Source: Subtercola sp.
GTDB taxonomy: Bacteria; Actinomycetota; Actinomycetes; Actinomycetales; Microbacteriaceae
NCBI GenBank assembly: GCA_025463765.1
Contig: JAODBC010000027.1
Location: 1 to 64,000 of the forward strand
DNA length: 64,000 bases
Reading direction: 5' to 3'
Every line of letters starts with the position of its first letter. The first letter of the stretch is position 1. Shown here one piece after another: positions 49,956 through 58,292 of the stretch. A program made the translations under genes and the position numbers. The notes under the pieces are model-generated. The model made no database searches. It was not told the DNA's origin and was given only the letters and a program-made list of their open reading frames with translations.

Positions 49956-50848
49956 ATCGCTTGGGCCCAGACGTAGCCGACCACCGCGAGCAGCACGGCC
50001 CAGCCCAGCGCGAGCCAGAGGTTCAGCCCCGGGTCGGCGCCGAACATCAGCGCACGCACGGTTTCGATGAAGGTCGTGAACGGCTGGTACTGGGCGAACG
50101 ACTGCAGCCAGCCGGGCATCGAGCTCGCCGGCACGAAGCCACTGCCGAGAAACACGAGCAGCAACAGCACCATGGGCGTGTTGCTCGCCGATTCGACCGT
50201 CTTGGCCGACACCCCGAGGGCCACACCCAGCCACGACACCGCGAAACTGACCAGCGCCACGACGGCCGCGATGCCGAGCCAGCCGAGCGGGCTCGCGGTG
50301 GGGCACAACCCCATCAGCAGTGCGACACCGATCAGAATCACCGACACCAGCAGGCCCTGAATCGTGTTGCCCAGCACGTGCCCGGTGAGCACCGCCGTGC
50401 GCGAGATGGCCATCGAGCGAAAGCGGGCGACGATTCCTTCGGTCATGTCCATGGCGACGCCGATCGACGCGCCGTTGGCGATACCGGCGATGCCGATGAA
50501 CAGGATGCCCGGCAGCACGTAGGCCAGATACTGCTGTACGGCTCCACCCCCGCCAGCCGCTGCGGCGCCGACGCCGGTCACGTCGTCTGACAGGCCTGCC
50601 CCGAGCGTGCCGCCGAAGACATACACGAAGAGCAGCAGAAGGATGACCGGAATACCGACCACGAACCCCGTCAGCCCGGGGTACCGCACCATGTGCAGCA
50701 GGTTGCGGCGCAGCATGGTGGTCGAGTCGGCGACGGTGTTTCGGAGGGTGCCGATGCCGGTGCCGATGGTGCCGGCGCCGGTGCCGGTGGTGCTGCTGGT
50801 GCTGGGGCTGGGGCTGGGGCTGGGGCTGGGGCTGGGGAGCGTGGTCAT
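49931..50848 (-). CDS. ABC-2 type transporter permease (DrrB-like)
   Basis: The 305-aa protein has six membrane segments in the ABC-2 arrangement (GFVVGIPVILLLLFVYVFGG, YLAYVLPGILFIGIAGIANG, SRTAVLTGHVLGNTIQGLLV). It starts with a Ser-Pro repeat (about five SP units) coded by GGGGCT hexamers. It overlaps the ATPase gene by 4 nt (ATGA) and has AGGAGG upstream. Together they form a drug-type exporter. The gene end is duplicated 250 bp downstream. Confidence 0.9.
   Translation of the reverse strand: MTTLPSPSPSPSPSPSTSSTTGTGAGTIGTGIGTLRNTVADSTTMLRRNLLHMVRYPGLTGFVVGIPVILLLLFVYVFGGTLGAGLSDDVTGVGAAAAGGGGAVQQYLAYVLPGILFIGIAGIANGASIGVAMDMTEGIVARFRSMAISRTAVLTGHVLGNTIQGLLVSVILIGVALLMGLCPTASPLGWLGIAAVVALVSFAVSWLGVALGVSAKTVESASNTPMVLLLLVFLGSGFVPASSMPGWLQSFAQYQPFTTFIETVRALMFGADPGLNLWLALGWAVLLAVVGYVWAQAMYVRRSVR
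50801..50838 (-). repeat. GGGGCT hexamer repeat at the permease N-terminus
   Basis: About six GGGGCT units in a row (plus strand) code for a Ser-Pro run right after the start codon region. Confidence 0.85.
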
Positions 50849-51813
50849 GATGCCTCCTGTGTCGTGGTCGGCGCTGTCGCCGGCTGGCCGGTGAGAGCGA
50901 AAAACACATCGTCGAGGTCGGGAGTATGAATCGAGAGCCTCTCGAGCGCGACCCCGCCGTCGTCGAGCCGGGCGAGTACGCGGCGCACCGTTCCGACCTC
51001 GTCGTTCGTGATGGGCACTCTCAGCTCGAGATCGGCGGGCGAAACCCCGTCGTCGCGCGCCGGAAGGTTCAGCAGGCGCGCGGCGGAGGTGAGGGCATCC
51101 GTGGTCTCGAAAGCCAGCAGCACGTGGCCACCGGGCACCCGGCGCTTCAGCTCGTCGGGGGTGCCCGACGCCACGATGCGTCCGCCGTCGAGCACCGCGA
51201 TGTGAGAAGCGAGTTCGTCGGCCTCGTCGAGGTACTGCGTGGTGAGAAAGATCGTCACGCCGCGGGTGACGAGTTCGCGCACGATGTTCCACATGGTCTG
51301 CCGCGAGCGCGGATCGAGGCCGGTGGTCGGTTCGTCGAGAAAGATCACCCTCGGGTCGCCGACCAGTGTCATGGCGAGGTCGAGGCGACGGCGCATGCCG
51401 CCCGAATAGGTGGCGAGCGGTTTACGCGCGGCGTCGGTCAGGTCGAACTGGTCGAGCAGCTCGGCCACGCGACGTCGCGCCGCCGCCGCGCCGAGGTGCC
51501 GCAGCCGGGCCATGAGCATCAGGTTCTCTTCGCCGGTGAGCAGCCCGTCGACGGCCGCGAACTGGCCGGTGAGCCCGATCAGCCCGCGGACTCCGTCGGC
51601 ATCGGTGGCCACATCTCGGCCGCAGACGAAGGCTGTGCCCGAATCGGCCGGTAGCAGGGTAGAGAGAATGTGCACCACGGTCGTCTTTCCGGCCCCGTTG
51701 GGGCCGAGCAGGGCGAAGACGCTGCCCTCGTCGACGTCGAGATCGAGACGCTCGAGTACGTTCTGCGACCCGAAGCTCTTGCGCAGATCGCGAGTCTGGA
51801 TGGCGGTGGTCAT
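50845..51813 (-). CDS. Daunorubicin-resistance-type ABC transporter ATPase (DrrA-like)
   Basis: The 322-aa protein has Walker A (LLGPNGAGKTTVV), signature YSGGMRRRLDLAM, Walker B (VIFLDEPTTGLD) and the H-loop region FLTTQYLDEAD, plus the DrrA-type C-terminal domain (SIHTPDLDDVFFALTG). It powers export by the adjacent permease. Substrate unknown; in this context it may export a membrane-active compound. It follows a DUF4097 gene on the same strand by 105 nt. Confidence 0.93.
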   Translation of the reverse strand: MTTAIQTRDLRKSFGSQNVLERLDLDVDEGSVFALLGPNGAGKTTVVHILSTLLPADSGTAFVCGRDVATDADGVRGLIGLTGQFAAVDGLLTGEENLMLMARLRHLGAAAARRRVAELLDQFDLTDAARKPLATYSGGMRRRLDLAMTLVGDPRVIFLDEPTTGLDPRSRQTMWNIVRELVTRGVTIFLTTQYLDEADELASHIAVLDGGRIVASGTPDELKRRVPGGHVLLAFETTDALTSAARLLNLPARDDGVSPADLELRVPITNDEVGTVRRVLARLDDGGVALERLSIHTPDLDDVFFALTGQPATAPTTTQEAS

Positions 51814-51918
51814 CTGATGTTCCCCTCTCGTCGGGTGATGCTCTTCGTGGGCCGCGACCCGTGGTTGGGCGCGCGGCGGTTCAGCGTGCGTGGCGCGGTT
51901 CAGCGTGCGTGGCGCCCG

Positions 51919-52773
51919 TCAGCTCGCGCGCGCCGGCACTGTGCGGTGGATGAGAATGTCGCCGTAGTTCGCCCGCAGTCGCAGCTCCACCGTGCGTTCT
52001 GCGCCCTCGGGGCCGTTCTCGCTGGTGAGCTCGTTGCGCACGGTGCCCTGTTTCGAGGCGGCGTCGATCCAGGCGGCGGTACCGGCGGGAACCCCGACCT
52101 CGATGCCGGCGTAACCGTTCTCGAGCCGCACCGTTCCCGTACCGACTTCGCGGATGCGCAGCGCGCCATAGGCGGTTCGAATCGAGACGTTGCCCGCCGG
52201 GCATCCGATGGTCACCGCACCCGACGTGCGGGCATCAACATCGCCCCCGACCGCGCCCAGCTCGATGTCACCATGCGAGCCTCGGATGTTCGCCAGGCCG
52301 CCAATGCGGGCGATCTGCAGCCGCGCGTGCCCGGCCGTCAGGTCGAGGTCACCCGCGACATCGTCGATCTCGACCTCGCCATACGGAGCCTTGAGCCGCA
52401 GCGACCCGGTGCTCTCGACCTGCACTCGACCGTACGAGGCGGTGACGTCACTGTCGCCGAGTCTGCCGCGCGTTCGCACGCCGCCGTACGCCGAAACCAG
52501 CGTGGTCGTAGAGCCGATGGGCAGCTCGATACGCACGTCGACGGAGTCGCCGGGACCGAACAGGTTCAGGCGTTTGGGAACGACGACGGTCAGCCGGCCG
52601 CCGTCGAAGCGCACCGTCGCCTCCTTCGCCAGCGAGACGTCACCGGCGCGACCGGGGCGGCTCGGCGCCACCTCGACCACGGTGTCGACACGGTCGGAGG
52701 CGGTGAGGTCGATATCGCCCATGCCGAGCGTCACGGAGACGTCGATGGGGCCGGGGGTGTCATAAACGAGCAT
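51919..52773 (-). CDS. DUF4097-type beta-strand repeat protein
   Basis: The 284-aa protein is built of repeating beta strands with the recurring pattern of DUF4097/putative adhesin proteins (VTLGMGDIDLTASD, AYGGVRTRGRLGDSDVTASY, APYGEVEIDDVAGDLDL). It has no signal peptide or membrane segment, so it is probably cytoplasmic. AAGGAG precedes ATG. It lies between an RHH gene and the ABC exporter; this gene order is a recurring set in actinobacteria as I recall, but the role of the DUF4097 protein is unknown. Confidence 0.8.
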   Translation of the reverse strand: MLVYDTPGPIDVSVTLGMGDIDLTASDRVDTVVEVAPSRPGRAGDVSLAKEATVRFDGGRLTVVVPKRLNLFGPGDSVDVRIELPIGSTTTLVSAYGGVRTRGRLGDSDVTASYGRVQVESTGSLRLKAPYGEVEIDDVAGDLDLTAGHARLQIARIGGLANIRGSHGDIELGAVGGDVDARTSGAVTIGCPAGNVSIRTAYGALRIREVGTGTVRLENGYAGIEVGVPAGTAAWIDAASKQGTVRNELTSENGPEGAERTVELRLRANYGDILIHRTVPARAS

Positions 52774-52869
52774 GATGCTCCTTCTTTCTGGCGGTTTTTT
52801 GGCGTGTTCGGTCGCTCCCGCTGCATGCGGGAGGTGAGGGAGGTCGAACAGGGGCAGGCGGCGAGCCGC

Positions 52870-53424
52870 TTAGCGGGCCCACCCCGTGAACGAGTTGTTG
52901 CTGCGGCTCTCGCGCTGAGAACCGCGACGCGACCTCGGCTCGAGCGCGTCGGCGATCGCTCGCACCAGCCAGGTGTTCAGCGAGAGCCCGTCGTGCGCCG
53001 CCGCCTTCTCAACCCGTGCCTTCAACTGGTCGGGCAGCCGAAGTGTGGTGCGCGACGTCGAGGCGTCGTCTTTCGTTTCGGCGCCGGGCGGCGCATCCGC
53101 GTAGTTGCTTGTGCCCGCGGCGACGCCGAGTGGTGTCACATCGCCGTCGGCAGCCCCAGACCGCTCGATGAACGCCGGCTGGCTCGCCAGCGTCACTGCG
53201 AACTCCGGATCGCGCCCGCGCAACCGCACTTCGACCGAGCCGGGGGCGATCTCTCGAGTGATCTCCCCCGCCGCCTCGCTGAGAGCTTCGAGCAGCACCA
53301 GCCGGGTGGCGGCGTCGAGCGAAAAGCTCAGCTGCTCGGCGAGCGCGCGAGCGGCGTCACCCCCGCTGGCGGCGGCGGAGGCCAACTGTTGCCGAAGCTC
53401 GGCGACGTAGCGTTCAAGTTCCAT
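52870..53424 (-). CDS. RHH-type (HicB-like antitoxin) DNA-binding protein
   Basis: The 184-aa protein has a coiled N-terminal part (MELERYVAELRQQLASAA) and a C-terminal ribbon-helix-helix domain (TTLRLPDQLKARVEKAAA, then SLNTWLVRAIADALE). No HicA toxin gene is next to it, so antitoxin naming is by fold only; it more probably regulates the DUF4097-exporter genes downstream. An 11-bp direct repeat overlaps its start codon, fitting RHH autoregulation. CATAGT lies 6 nt before ATG, so it may be leaderless. Confidence 0.8.
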   Translation of the reverse strand: MELERYVAELRQQLASAAASGGDAARALAEQLSFSLDAATRLVLLEALSEAAGEITREIAPGSVEVRLRGRDPEFAVTLASQPAFIERSGAADGDVTPLGVAAGTSNYADAPPGAETKDDASTSRTTLRLPDQLKARVEKAAAHDGLSLNTWLVRAIADALEPRSRRGSQRESRSNNSFTGWAR

Positions 53425-53443
53425 GACACCACTATGACACCAC
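53423..53443. promoter_or_regulatory. 11-bp direct repeat at the RHH gene start
   Basis: ATGACACCAC occurs at 53423 and again at 53434, spaced 11 bp, covering the start codon and the -10 region (minus-strand CATAGT, 53431-53436). RHH dimers commonly bind direct repeats at about one turn of DNA, so this is a strong candidate autoregulatory site. Confidence 0.6.
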
Positions 53444-53518
53444 GCTGGCGTCACGGTCAAGAGCACACCCGCAAGTCGGCGAGCTGCCAGAAGTAATAGT
53501 GTTGGAGCGGCCCATACT

Positions 53519-53544
53519 GCGGCCCGCTTATACCCGCGGGCCGC
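53519..53544. promoter_or_regulatory. Stem-loop upstream of pgi
   Basis: GCGGCCCGC-TTATACCC-GCGGGCCGC is a perfect 9-bp stem with an 8-nt loop, ending about 18 nt before AGGAG and 29 nt before the pgi ATG. It may be a 5' leader structure or, if the loop TTATAC is a -10 box, a promoter in a cruciform. Confidence 0.4.
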
Positions 53545-53572
53545 CTTCCGCACCGGCGTTCAGGAGAGCTTC

Positions 53573-55303
53573 ATGACCGAATCCGTTCCGCTCGATTCCA
53601 CCTCGACGGCCGCCTGGAAGCAGCTGGCCGGCATCGCCGAGCACTTCGAGCCCGACCTGCGCGGCTGGTTCGACGCCGACGCCTCGCGGGCGTCGACGTA
53701 TACGTTCCAGGCCGCCGATCTCACCGTCGACCTCTCGAAGTCGCTGCTGACCGAAGAGATTCTGACTCTGCTGCTGCAGCTCGCCCGAGATGCAGACGTC
53801 GCCGGCCGATACCAGGCCATGATCGAGGGTGAGCACATCAACGTCACCGAAGACCGCGCCGTTCTGCACACCGCGCTGCGCCGCCCGAAAGACGGCGGCG
53901 GCCTCGTGCCGCCGAGCGAGTTCGTCGTCGACGGCGAAGACATCGACGCCCAGGTGCACGCCACACTCGAAAAGGTGTACACCTTCGCCGACAAGGTGCG
54001 ATCGGGCGAATGGGTCGGCGTCACCGGCAAGCGCATCGAGACGGTCGTCAACATCGGCATCGGCGGGTCGGATCTCGGCCCCGTCATGGTCTACGAGGCT
54101 TTGAAGCCGTATGTGCAGGCGGGCATCCAGTGCCGTTTCGTATCGAACATCGACCCGAGCGACATCTACGAGAAGACGGCAGACCTCGACCCCGAGACCA
54201 CGCTCTTCATCGTCGCCTCGAAGACGTTCGGCACGCTCGAAACCCTGACGAACGCCCGCTTGGCTCGGCAGTGGCTCTGGGAGCGGCTCGGTGCATCCGG
54301 AGCCATCGCCGACAGCGAGGATGATCGCACGAACGCTGTGGCGAAGCACTTCGTCGCCGTCTCGACCGCGCTCGACAAGGTCGCGGCGTTCGGCATCGAC
54401 CCGCAGAACGCCTTCGGCTTCTGGGACTGGGTAGGCGGTCGGTACTCGGTCGACTCGGCCATCGGCACCTCAGTTGTCATCGCCATCGGCCCTGACAACT
54501 GGCGCGAATTCCTGGCCGGCTTTCACGCCATCGACGAGCACATGCGCAGCACGCCGCTCGAGCGAAACGTGCCCGTGCTGATGGGGCTGTTGAACGTCTG
54601 GTACACCAACTTTCTCGGCGCTCAGAGCCACGCGGTACTGCCGTATGCGCAGTACCTGCACCGTTTTCCCGCCTATCTGCAACAGCTCACCATGGAGTCG
54701 AACGGCAAGAGCGTTCGCTGGGACGGCTCCCCCGTCACCAGCGACACCGGCGAGATCTTCTGGGGCGAGCCGGGCACGAACGGCCAGCACGCGTTCTACC
54801 AGCTCATCCACCAGGGCACGCGGCTGATTCCGGCCGACTTCATCGCCGTCGCCAGCCCCGCTCACCCGCTGAAAGACAACAGCGGCGACGGCCATGCCGT
54901 GAAGCCGGGGCAAGACGTGCACGACCTCTTCATGGCGAATTTCTTCGCCCAGACCAAGGCCCTCGCCTTCGGCAAAACGGCCGACGAGGTGCGCGCCGAG
55001 GGCACCGCCGAATCCGTCGTACCGGCTCGGGTGTTCGCCGGCAACAAGCCCACAACCTCGATTCTCGCGCCGGCGCTCACCCCGGGCGTCGTCGGCCAGC
55101 TCATCGCCCTGTACGAGCACATCGTGTTCACCGAAGGCACCATCTGGGGCATCGACTCGTTCGACCAGTGGGGCGTCGAACTCGGCAAGCAGCTCGCCCT
55201 GCAGGTCACACCCGCGGTCGCGGGCGACCCGGATGCCCTTGCCTCGCAAGACTCGTCCACGAAGTCGCTCATCGCCAAGTACCTCGCCCTGCGCGGCGCC
55301 TAG
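53573..55303 (+). CDS. pgi: Glucose-6-phosphate isomerase
   Basis: The 576-aa enzyme interconverts glucose-6-phosphate and fructose-6-phosphate. Signatures include [40 protein letters not shown] and [17 protein letters not shown], with the SKTFGTLET sugar-phosphate site. Length matches bacterial Pgi (about 550 aa) with a slightly longer start. AGGAG precedes ATG. It links the gluconeogenic flow from ppsA to hexose-phosphate pools; no operon partner is seen. Confidence 0.96.
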   Translation: MTESVPLDSTSTAAWKQLAGIAEHFEPDLRGWFDADASRASTYTFQAADLTVDLSKSLLTEEILTLLLQLARDADVAGRYQAMIEGEHINVTEDRAVLHTALRRPKDGGGLVPPSEFVVDGEDIDAQVHATLEKVYTFADKVRSGEWVGVTGKRIETVVNIGIGGSDLGPVMVYEALKPYVQAGIQCRFVSNIDPSDIYEKTADLDPETTLFIVASKTFGTLETLTNARLARQWLWERLGASGAIADSEDDRTNAVAKHFVAVSTALDKVAAFGIDPQNAFGFWDWVGGRYSVDSAIGTSVVIAIGPDNWREFLAGFHAIDEHMRSTPLERNVPVLMGLLNVWYTNFLGAQSHAVLPYAQYLHRFPAYLQQLTMESNGKSVRWDGSPVTSDTGEIFWGEPGTNGQHAFYQLIHQGTRLIPADFIAVASPAHPLKDNSGDGHAVKPGQDVHDLFMANFFAQTKALAFGKTADEVRAEGTAESVVPARVFAGNKPTTSILAPALTPGVVGQLIALYEHIVFTEGTIWGIDSFDQWGVELGKQLALQVTPAVAGDPDALASQDSSTKSLIAKYLALRGA

Positions 55304-55347
55304 CCCGCTGGCCCCCTCCCTCCCCGGGCGGGAGATGCCCGGGCGGC

Positions 55348-55998
55348 TCAGCCGCGGCGGGTGAAGGTGAGGTGCGTGACACCGCTCGGCGACGGCGTCG
55401 ACTCGATGTCGAAGCGCTCCTCGATGCCCTCGAGCCCCTGCCACAGGTTTTGACCACGGCCGAGCACGATCGGAACCACCACGAGGTGCATGCGGTCGAT
55501 CAGGTCTGCCGCGAGAAACTGGCGCACGGTATCGACCCCGCCGCCGATTCTGACGTCGAGGTCACCCGCGAGTTCGCGGGCCTGGGCTAGTGCGGTCGCA
55601 GCATCCGCATCGACGAAGTGAAAGGTGTTGCGACCCTCGAGCGTCAAGGTCGGTCGAGGGTGATGCGTCAAGACGATAACCGGAGTATGAAAGGGCGGGT
55701 TGTCGCCCCACCAGCCGTTCCACTCCTCCTCCATCGGGCCGCGGTAGGGGCTGAACTTGTTACGCCCCATGATCTCGACTCCGATGCCCTCGGCCCAGTT
55801 GCTCGCGAACGCCTCGTCGACGCCGAACGAGCCACCGCCTTCGCCGGGAGCGAGCATGTCGCGAAACGTTCGTGTGCCGAAGGCCCACTCGTTCAGCCGC
55901 ATTCCGGCGTGCCCGAACGGCGCATCGATGCTCTGACCCTCGCCCGTGCCGTAGCCGTCGAGAGAAATGGAGAAGTTGTGAACTCGTACTGACGACAT
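55348..55998 (-). CDS. RibD C-terminal / dihydrofolate-reductase-like oxidoreductase
   Basis: The protein of about 216 aa has the RibD_C (DHFR-like) fold: VHNFSISLDGYGTG, EIMGRNKFSPYRGPM, TPVIVLTHHPRPTL and the NADPH site RIGGGVDTVRQFL, ending VVPIVLGRGQNLW. Members reduce diverse small molecules; none can be named here. ATG 55998 has AAGGAG 5 nt upstream. It is convergent with pgi. Confidence 0.85.
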   Translation of the reverse strand: MSSVRVHNFSISLDGYGTGEGQSIDAPFGHAGMRLNEWAFGTRTFRDMLAPGEGGGSFGVDEAFASNWAEGIGVEIMGRNKFSPYRGPMEEEWNGWWGDNPPFHTPVIVLTHHPRPTLTLEGRNTFHFVDADAATALAQARELAGDLDVRIGGGVDTVRQFLAADLIDRMHLVVVPIVLGRGQNLWQGLEGIEERFDIESTPSPSGVTHLTFTRRG

Positions 55999-56154
55999 TG
56001 TCGCTCCTTGCATCGGCGCCTACCCTTACCTCTACTTTCTCACGGGCCGAGCAATGCCAGGGGAATCACATCAACGCGGATACTGAGTTCAGAAGCCACA
56101 GCTCATTCAGTACGTCGCGAAAGCCCGCCGTGGTGTTCTAGGCACTTGGGAACC
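55999..56154. other. Gap between RibD_C-like and CoA-ester-lyase genes
   Basis: The 156-bp stretch is AT-richer than its flanks (CTACTTTCTCACGG, GATACTGAGTTCAG). It should hold the promoter of the RibD_C-like gene and the end of the lyase transcript. No stem of convincing length is seen. Confidence 0.3.
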
Positions 56155-57114
56155 TCACGCTGCGGGCGGCTGCCAAACGGCACTGCGGCGAAGGCCAGCC
56201 AGCCTTCCCTTCGCCGAGACGACGAGGGCCATCTTGCGCGACGCTTCGTCGATCATCTCATCACCCAGCATGGCCGCCCCCCTGGACCCCCCATCGGCAG
56301 ACCTGAACCAGTCATAAGCGTCGAGAATGTTCTCGGCATGATCGTAGTCACCCTGTCGTGGGCTGAAGATCTCATTGACCGTCTCGATCTGGTCTGGGTG
56401 CAAAACCCACTTTCCATCAAAACCCAGGGCCGCTGACCGACTGGATGCACGACGCAGTCCCTCAAGATTCTTGATGGCGAGGTACGGACCATCGATCGCT
56501 TGCAAGTCACAGGCCCGCGCCACCATGAGTATCGACATGAGAATGTGGTGATACGCGTCTCCGCCCTCGTAGCCCGGCGGCTGGTCGCCGACAGTCAGCG
56601 TTTTCATTTGAATCGACGCCATGAAATCTGCGGGGCCCAGTATCAGAGTTTCGAGTCGATCACTCGCCGCAGCGATCGACTCGAGCGACAGCAGCCCGCG
56701 CGCATTCTCGATCTGAGCCTCAATACCGATCTGGCCAACGGGAAGTCCGAGAGACGTCTCGAGCTGCGTGAGAAGCAAGTCGAGCGCGACGATATGGCCG
56801 CTGCTCTGCACCTTGGGCAGCATCAGGCAGTCCACATTCGGACCGGCCCCCTCGACGACGTCAATGACGTCTCTGTAGGTCCAGGGCGATGTCCAGTCGT
56901 TGACTCGAACGACTCGGGTCTTGCCCTCGAATCCACCTTCATTCAATGCCCGCACGATGTTCTTCCGGCCGGGGGCCTTCATCGCGGGAGCGCATGCGTC
57001 CTCGAGGTCCAAAAAGAGCGCGTCGACCGCAAGCCCACGCGATTTGTCGATCATCTTCTCGCTCGACGCGGGAACAGCAAGTGTCGTTCGACGGGGGCGC
57101 GCTCGCATTGTCAT
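56155..57114 (-). CDS. CoA-ester lyase (CitE / malyl-CoA lyase-like)
   Basis: The 319-aa HpcH/HpaI-family barrel has the CitE/malyl-CoA-lyase pattern: DALFLDLEDACAP, CLMLPKV, IGIEAQIENARG (metal and acid residues), LILGPADFMAS and GKWVLHPDQIETVN. It would split or form a 3-hydroxyacyl-CoA (malyl-, methylmalyl- or citramalyl-CoA-like) with acetyl- or propionyl-CoA release. GGAG lies 7 nt before ATG. It is divergent from the hydrolase-LLM-SDR set and may handle the end of that pathway; this link is inferred. Confidence 0.85.
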   Translation of the reverse strand: MTMRARPRRTTLAVPASSEKMIDKSRGLAVDALFLDLEDACAPAMKAPGRKNIVRALNEGGFEGKTRVVRVNDWTSPWTYRDVIDVVEGAGPNVDCLMLPKVQSSGHIVALDLLLTQLETSLGLPVGQIGIEAQIENARGLLSLESIAAASDRLETLILGPADFMASIQMKTLTVGDQPPGYEGGDAYHHILMSILMVARACDLQAIDGPYLAIKNLEGLRRASSRSAALGFDGKWVLHPDQIETVNEIFSPRQGDYDHAENILDAYDWFRSADGGSRGAAMLGDEMIDEASRKMALVVSAKGRLAGLRRSAVWQPPAA

Positions 57115-57298
57115 TGCGGTTCTCCATTCGGTTGCCCATCGACAGGAGGTCGGGCATGACGCCAGAATATATCAGATTTTTGATTTCAATTGCGGCTACT
57201 CGAGACGGCCTGAACTTGTGTCCCGCAACGATACATATTCGACGTATCCGTTTGCGGCGAAAGTACCGTGTTGGTACACCACCTCAAAGGAGAGAAAC
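57115..57298. promoter_or_regulatory. Divergent promoter region (CoA-ester lyase / hydrolase operon)
   Basis: The 184-bp gap has an AT-rich core, GAATATATCAGATTTTTGATT (in parts: ATCA-GATTTT-TGAT, about 57175-57190), a short inverted repeat that may be an operator. ATACATATTCGACG near 57230-57245 may be a -10 region for the plus-strand genes. AAGGAG at 57287-57292 serves the hydrolase. Confidence 0.4.
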
Positions 57299-58192
57299 GT
57301 GCCAAGTCCTCAAACAGCCGACGTCCGGGCAATCTGGGATTCGATGATGCAAGTGCTCGCGCCACCGGCGGGCATTCCCGAATACAGGACCGGCTGGAAC
57401 GAGATGTGCTCTGCGTTCCCCGTGCCCGTTGACACGGTCATCGAATCGGTAGACGCGGGTGGAGTTCCTTCGCTGCTCGTCACGGCGGCGGATGCCACGA
57501 CGGAGAAGATCGTGCTGTGGGTGCACAGCGGCGGCTACGTCTTCGGATCGGCGAACAGCTACCGGTCCTTCGCTTCGGCGGTTTCTGCGGCCTCGGCCAG
57601 TCAGGTTCTGATGATCGAGTACCGGCTAGCACCAGAGAACGTGTATCCGGCCGCACACGACGATGTGCAGTCGGCCTATCAGTACCTGCTCGACCAGGGC
57701 CGCGAGCCAAAGAACATCGTGCTGGGCGGCGACTCAGCCGGTGGCGGCATCGTCACGGGCGCGTTCCTGCGGATGCGCGACAGGGGCATCGCGTCACCGG
57801 GCGGGATCGTAGTCGTATCGCCGTTCGCCGACTTCACGTTCACCGGTGAATCGATGGAGGCTCGCGCTGCGGTCGATCCGATCGGGTCTCGGGCCATGCT
57901 GGAAGGTCTGGGCGGCCTCTACCGCAATGGTGAGTCGGTCGGGAACCCCTACTTGTCCTCCATCTACGGCGATTGGAAAGGCGCACCTCCGCTGCTCGCT
58001 CTCGTTGGCACAGAGGAGGTGCTCTACGACGACGCCGTTCGGCTTGTCCAAAAGGCCGCAGCCGACGGCGTAGATGCGCGGCTTCACTTGGGCGAAGGCC
58101 AAGCTCACATCTGGCCGATCTTCAGTGCGACCCTGCCCGAGGGCGAGGAGGCCGTGGCCTTGATCGGCCAATTTGTGAAGGCTGTGGGTTAG
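57299..58192 (+). CDS. Alpha/beta hydrolase, hormone-sensitive-lipase family
   Basis: The 297-aa hydrolase has the HSL oxyanion motif as HSGGYVFG (usual form HGGG), the nucleophile Ser in GGDSAGGGI, an acid near LVGTEEVLYDDA and the His in GEGQAHIWP. Length and family match the monoterpene epsilon-lactone hydrolase MlhB of Rhodococcus, as far as memory goes, which would fit the neighbouring limonene-monooxygenase-like and carveol-dehydrogenase-like genes. GTG 57299 with AAGGAG 6 nt upstream is the start. Substrate is inferred. Confidence 0.85.
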   Translation: MPSPQTADVRAIWDSMMQVLAPPAGIPEYRTGWNEMCSAFPVPVDTVIESVDAGGVPSLLVTAADATTEKIVLWVHSGGYVFGSANSYRSFASAVSAASASQVLMIEYRLAPENVYPAAHDDVQSAYQYLLDQGREPKNIVLGGDSAGGGIVTGAFLRMRDRGIASPGGIVVVSPFADFTFTGESMEARAAVDPIGSRAMLEGLGGLYRNGESVGNPYLSSIYGDWKGAPPLLALVGTEEVLYDDAVRLVQKAAADGVDARLHLGEGQAHIWPIFSATLPEGEEAVALIGQFVKAVG

Positions 58193-58292
58193 TCAGGGTT
58201 TGGTCGACCGTAGTCGATTACAGTCGACCGAATCGGGTCTGCTCTGGTAGCGTGGCGCTTAGCAGAAGCACCGTGAACTCAAAGGAGAGACC

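Noticed and set aside
52870..53424. HicAB toxin-antitoxin system
   Set aside because: Only an RHH protein with HicB-like C-terminus is present; no HicA-like small protein is found on either side.
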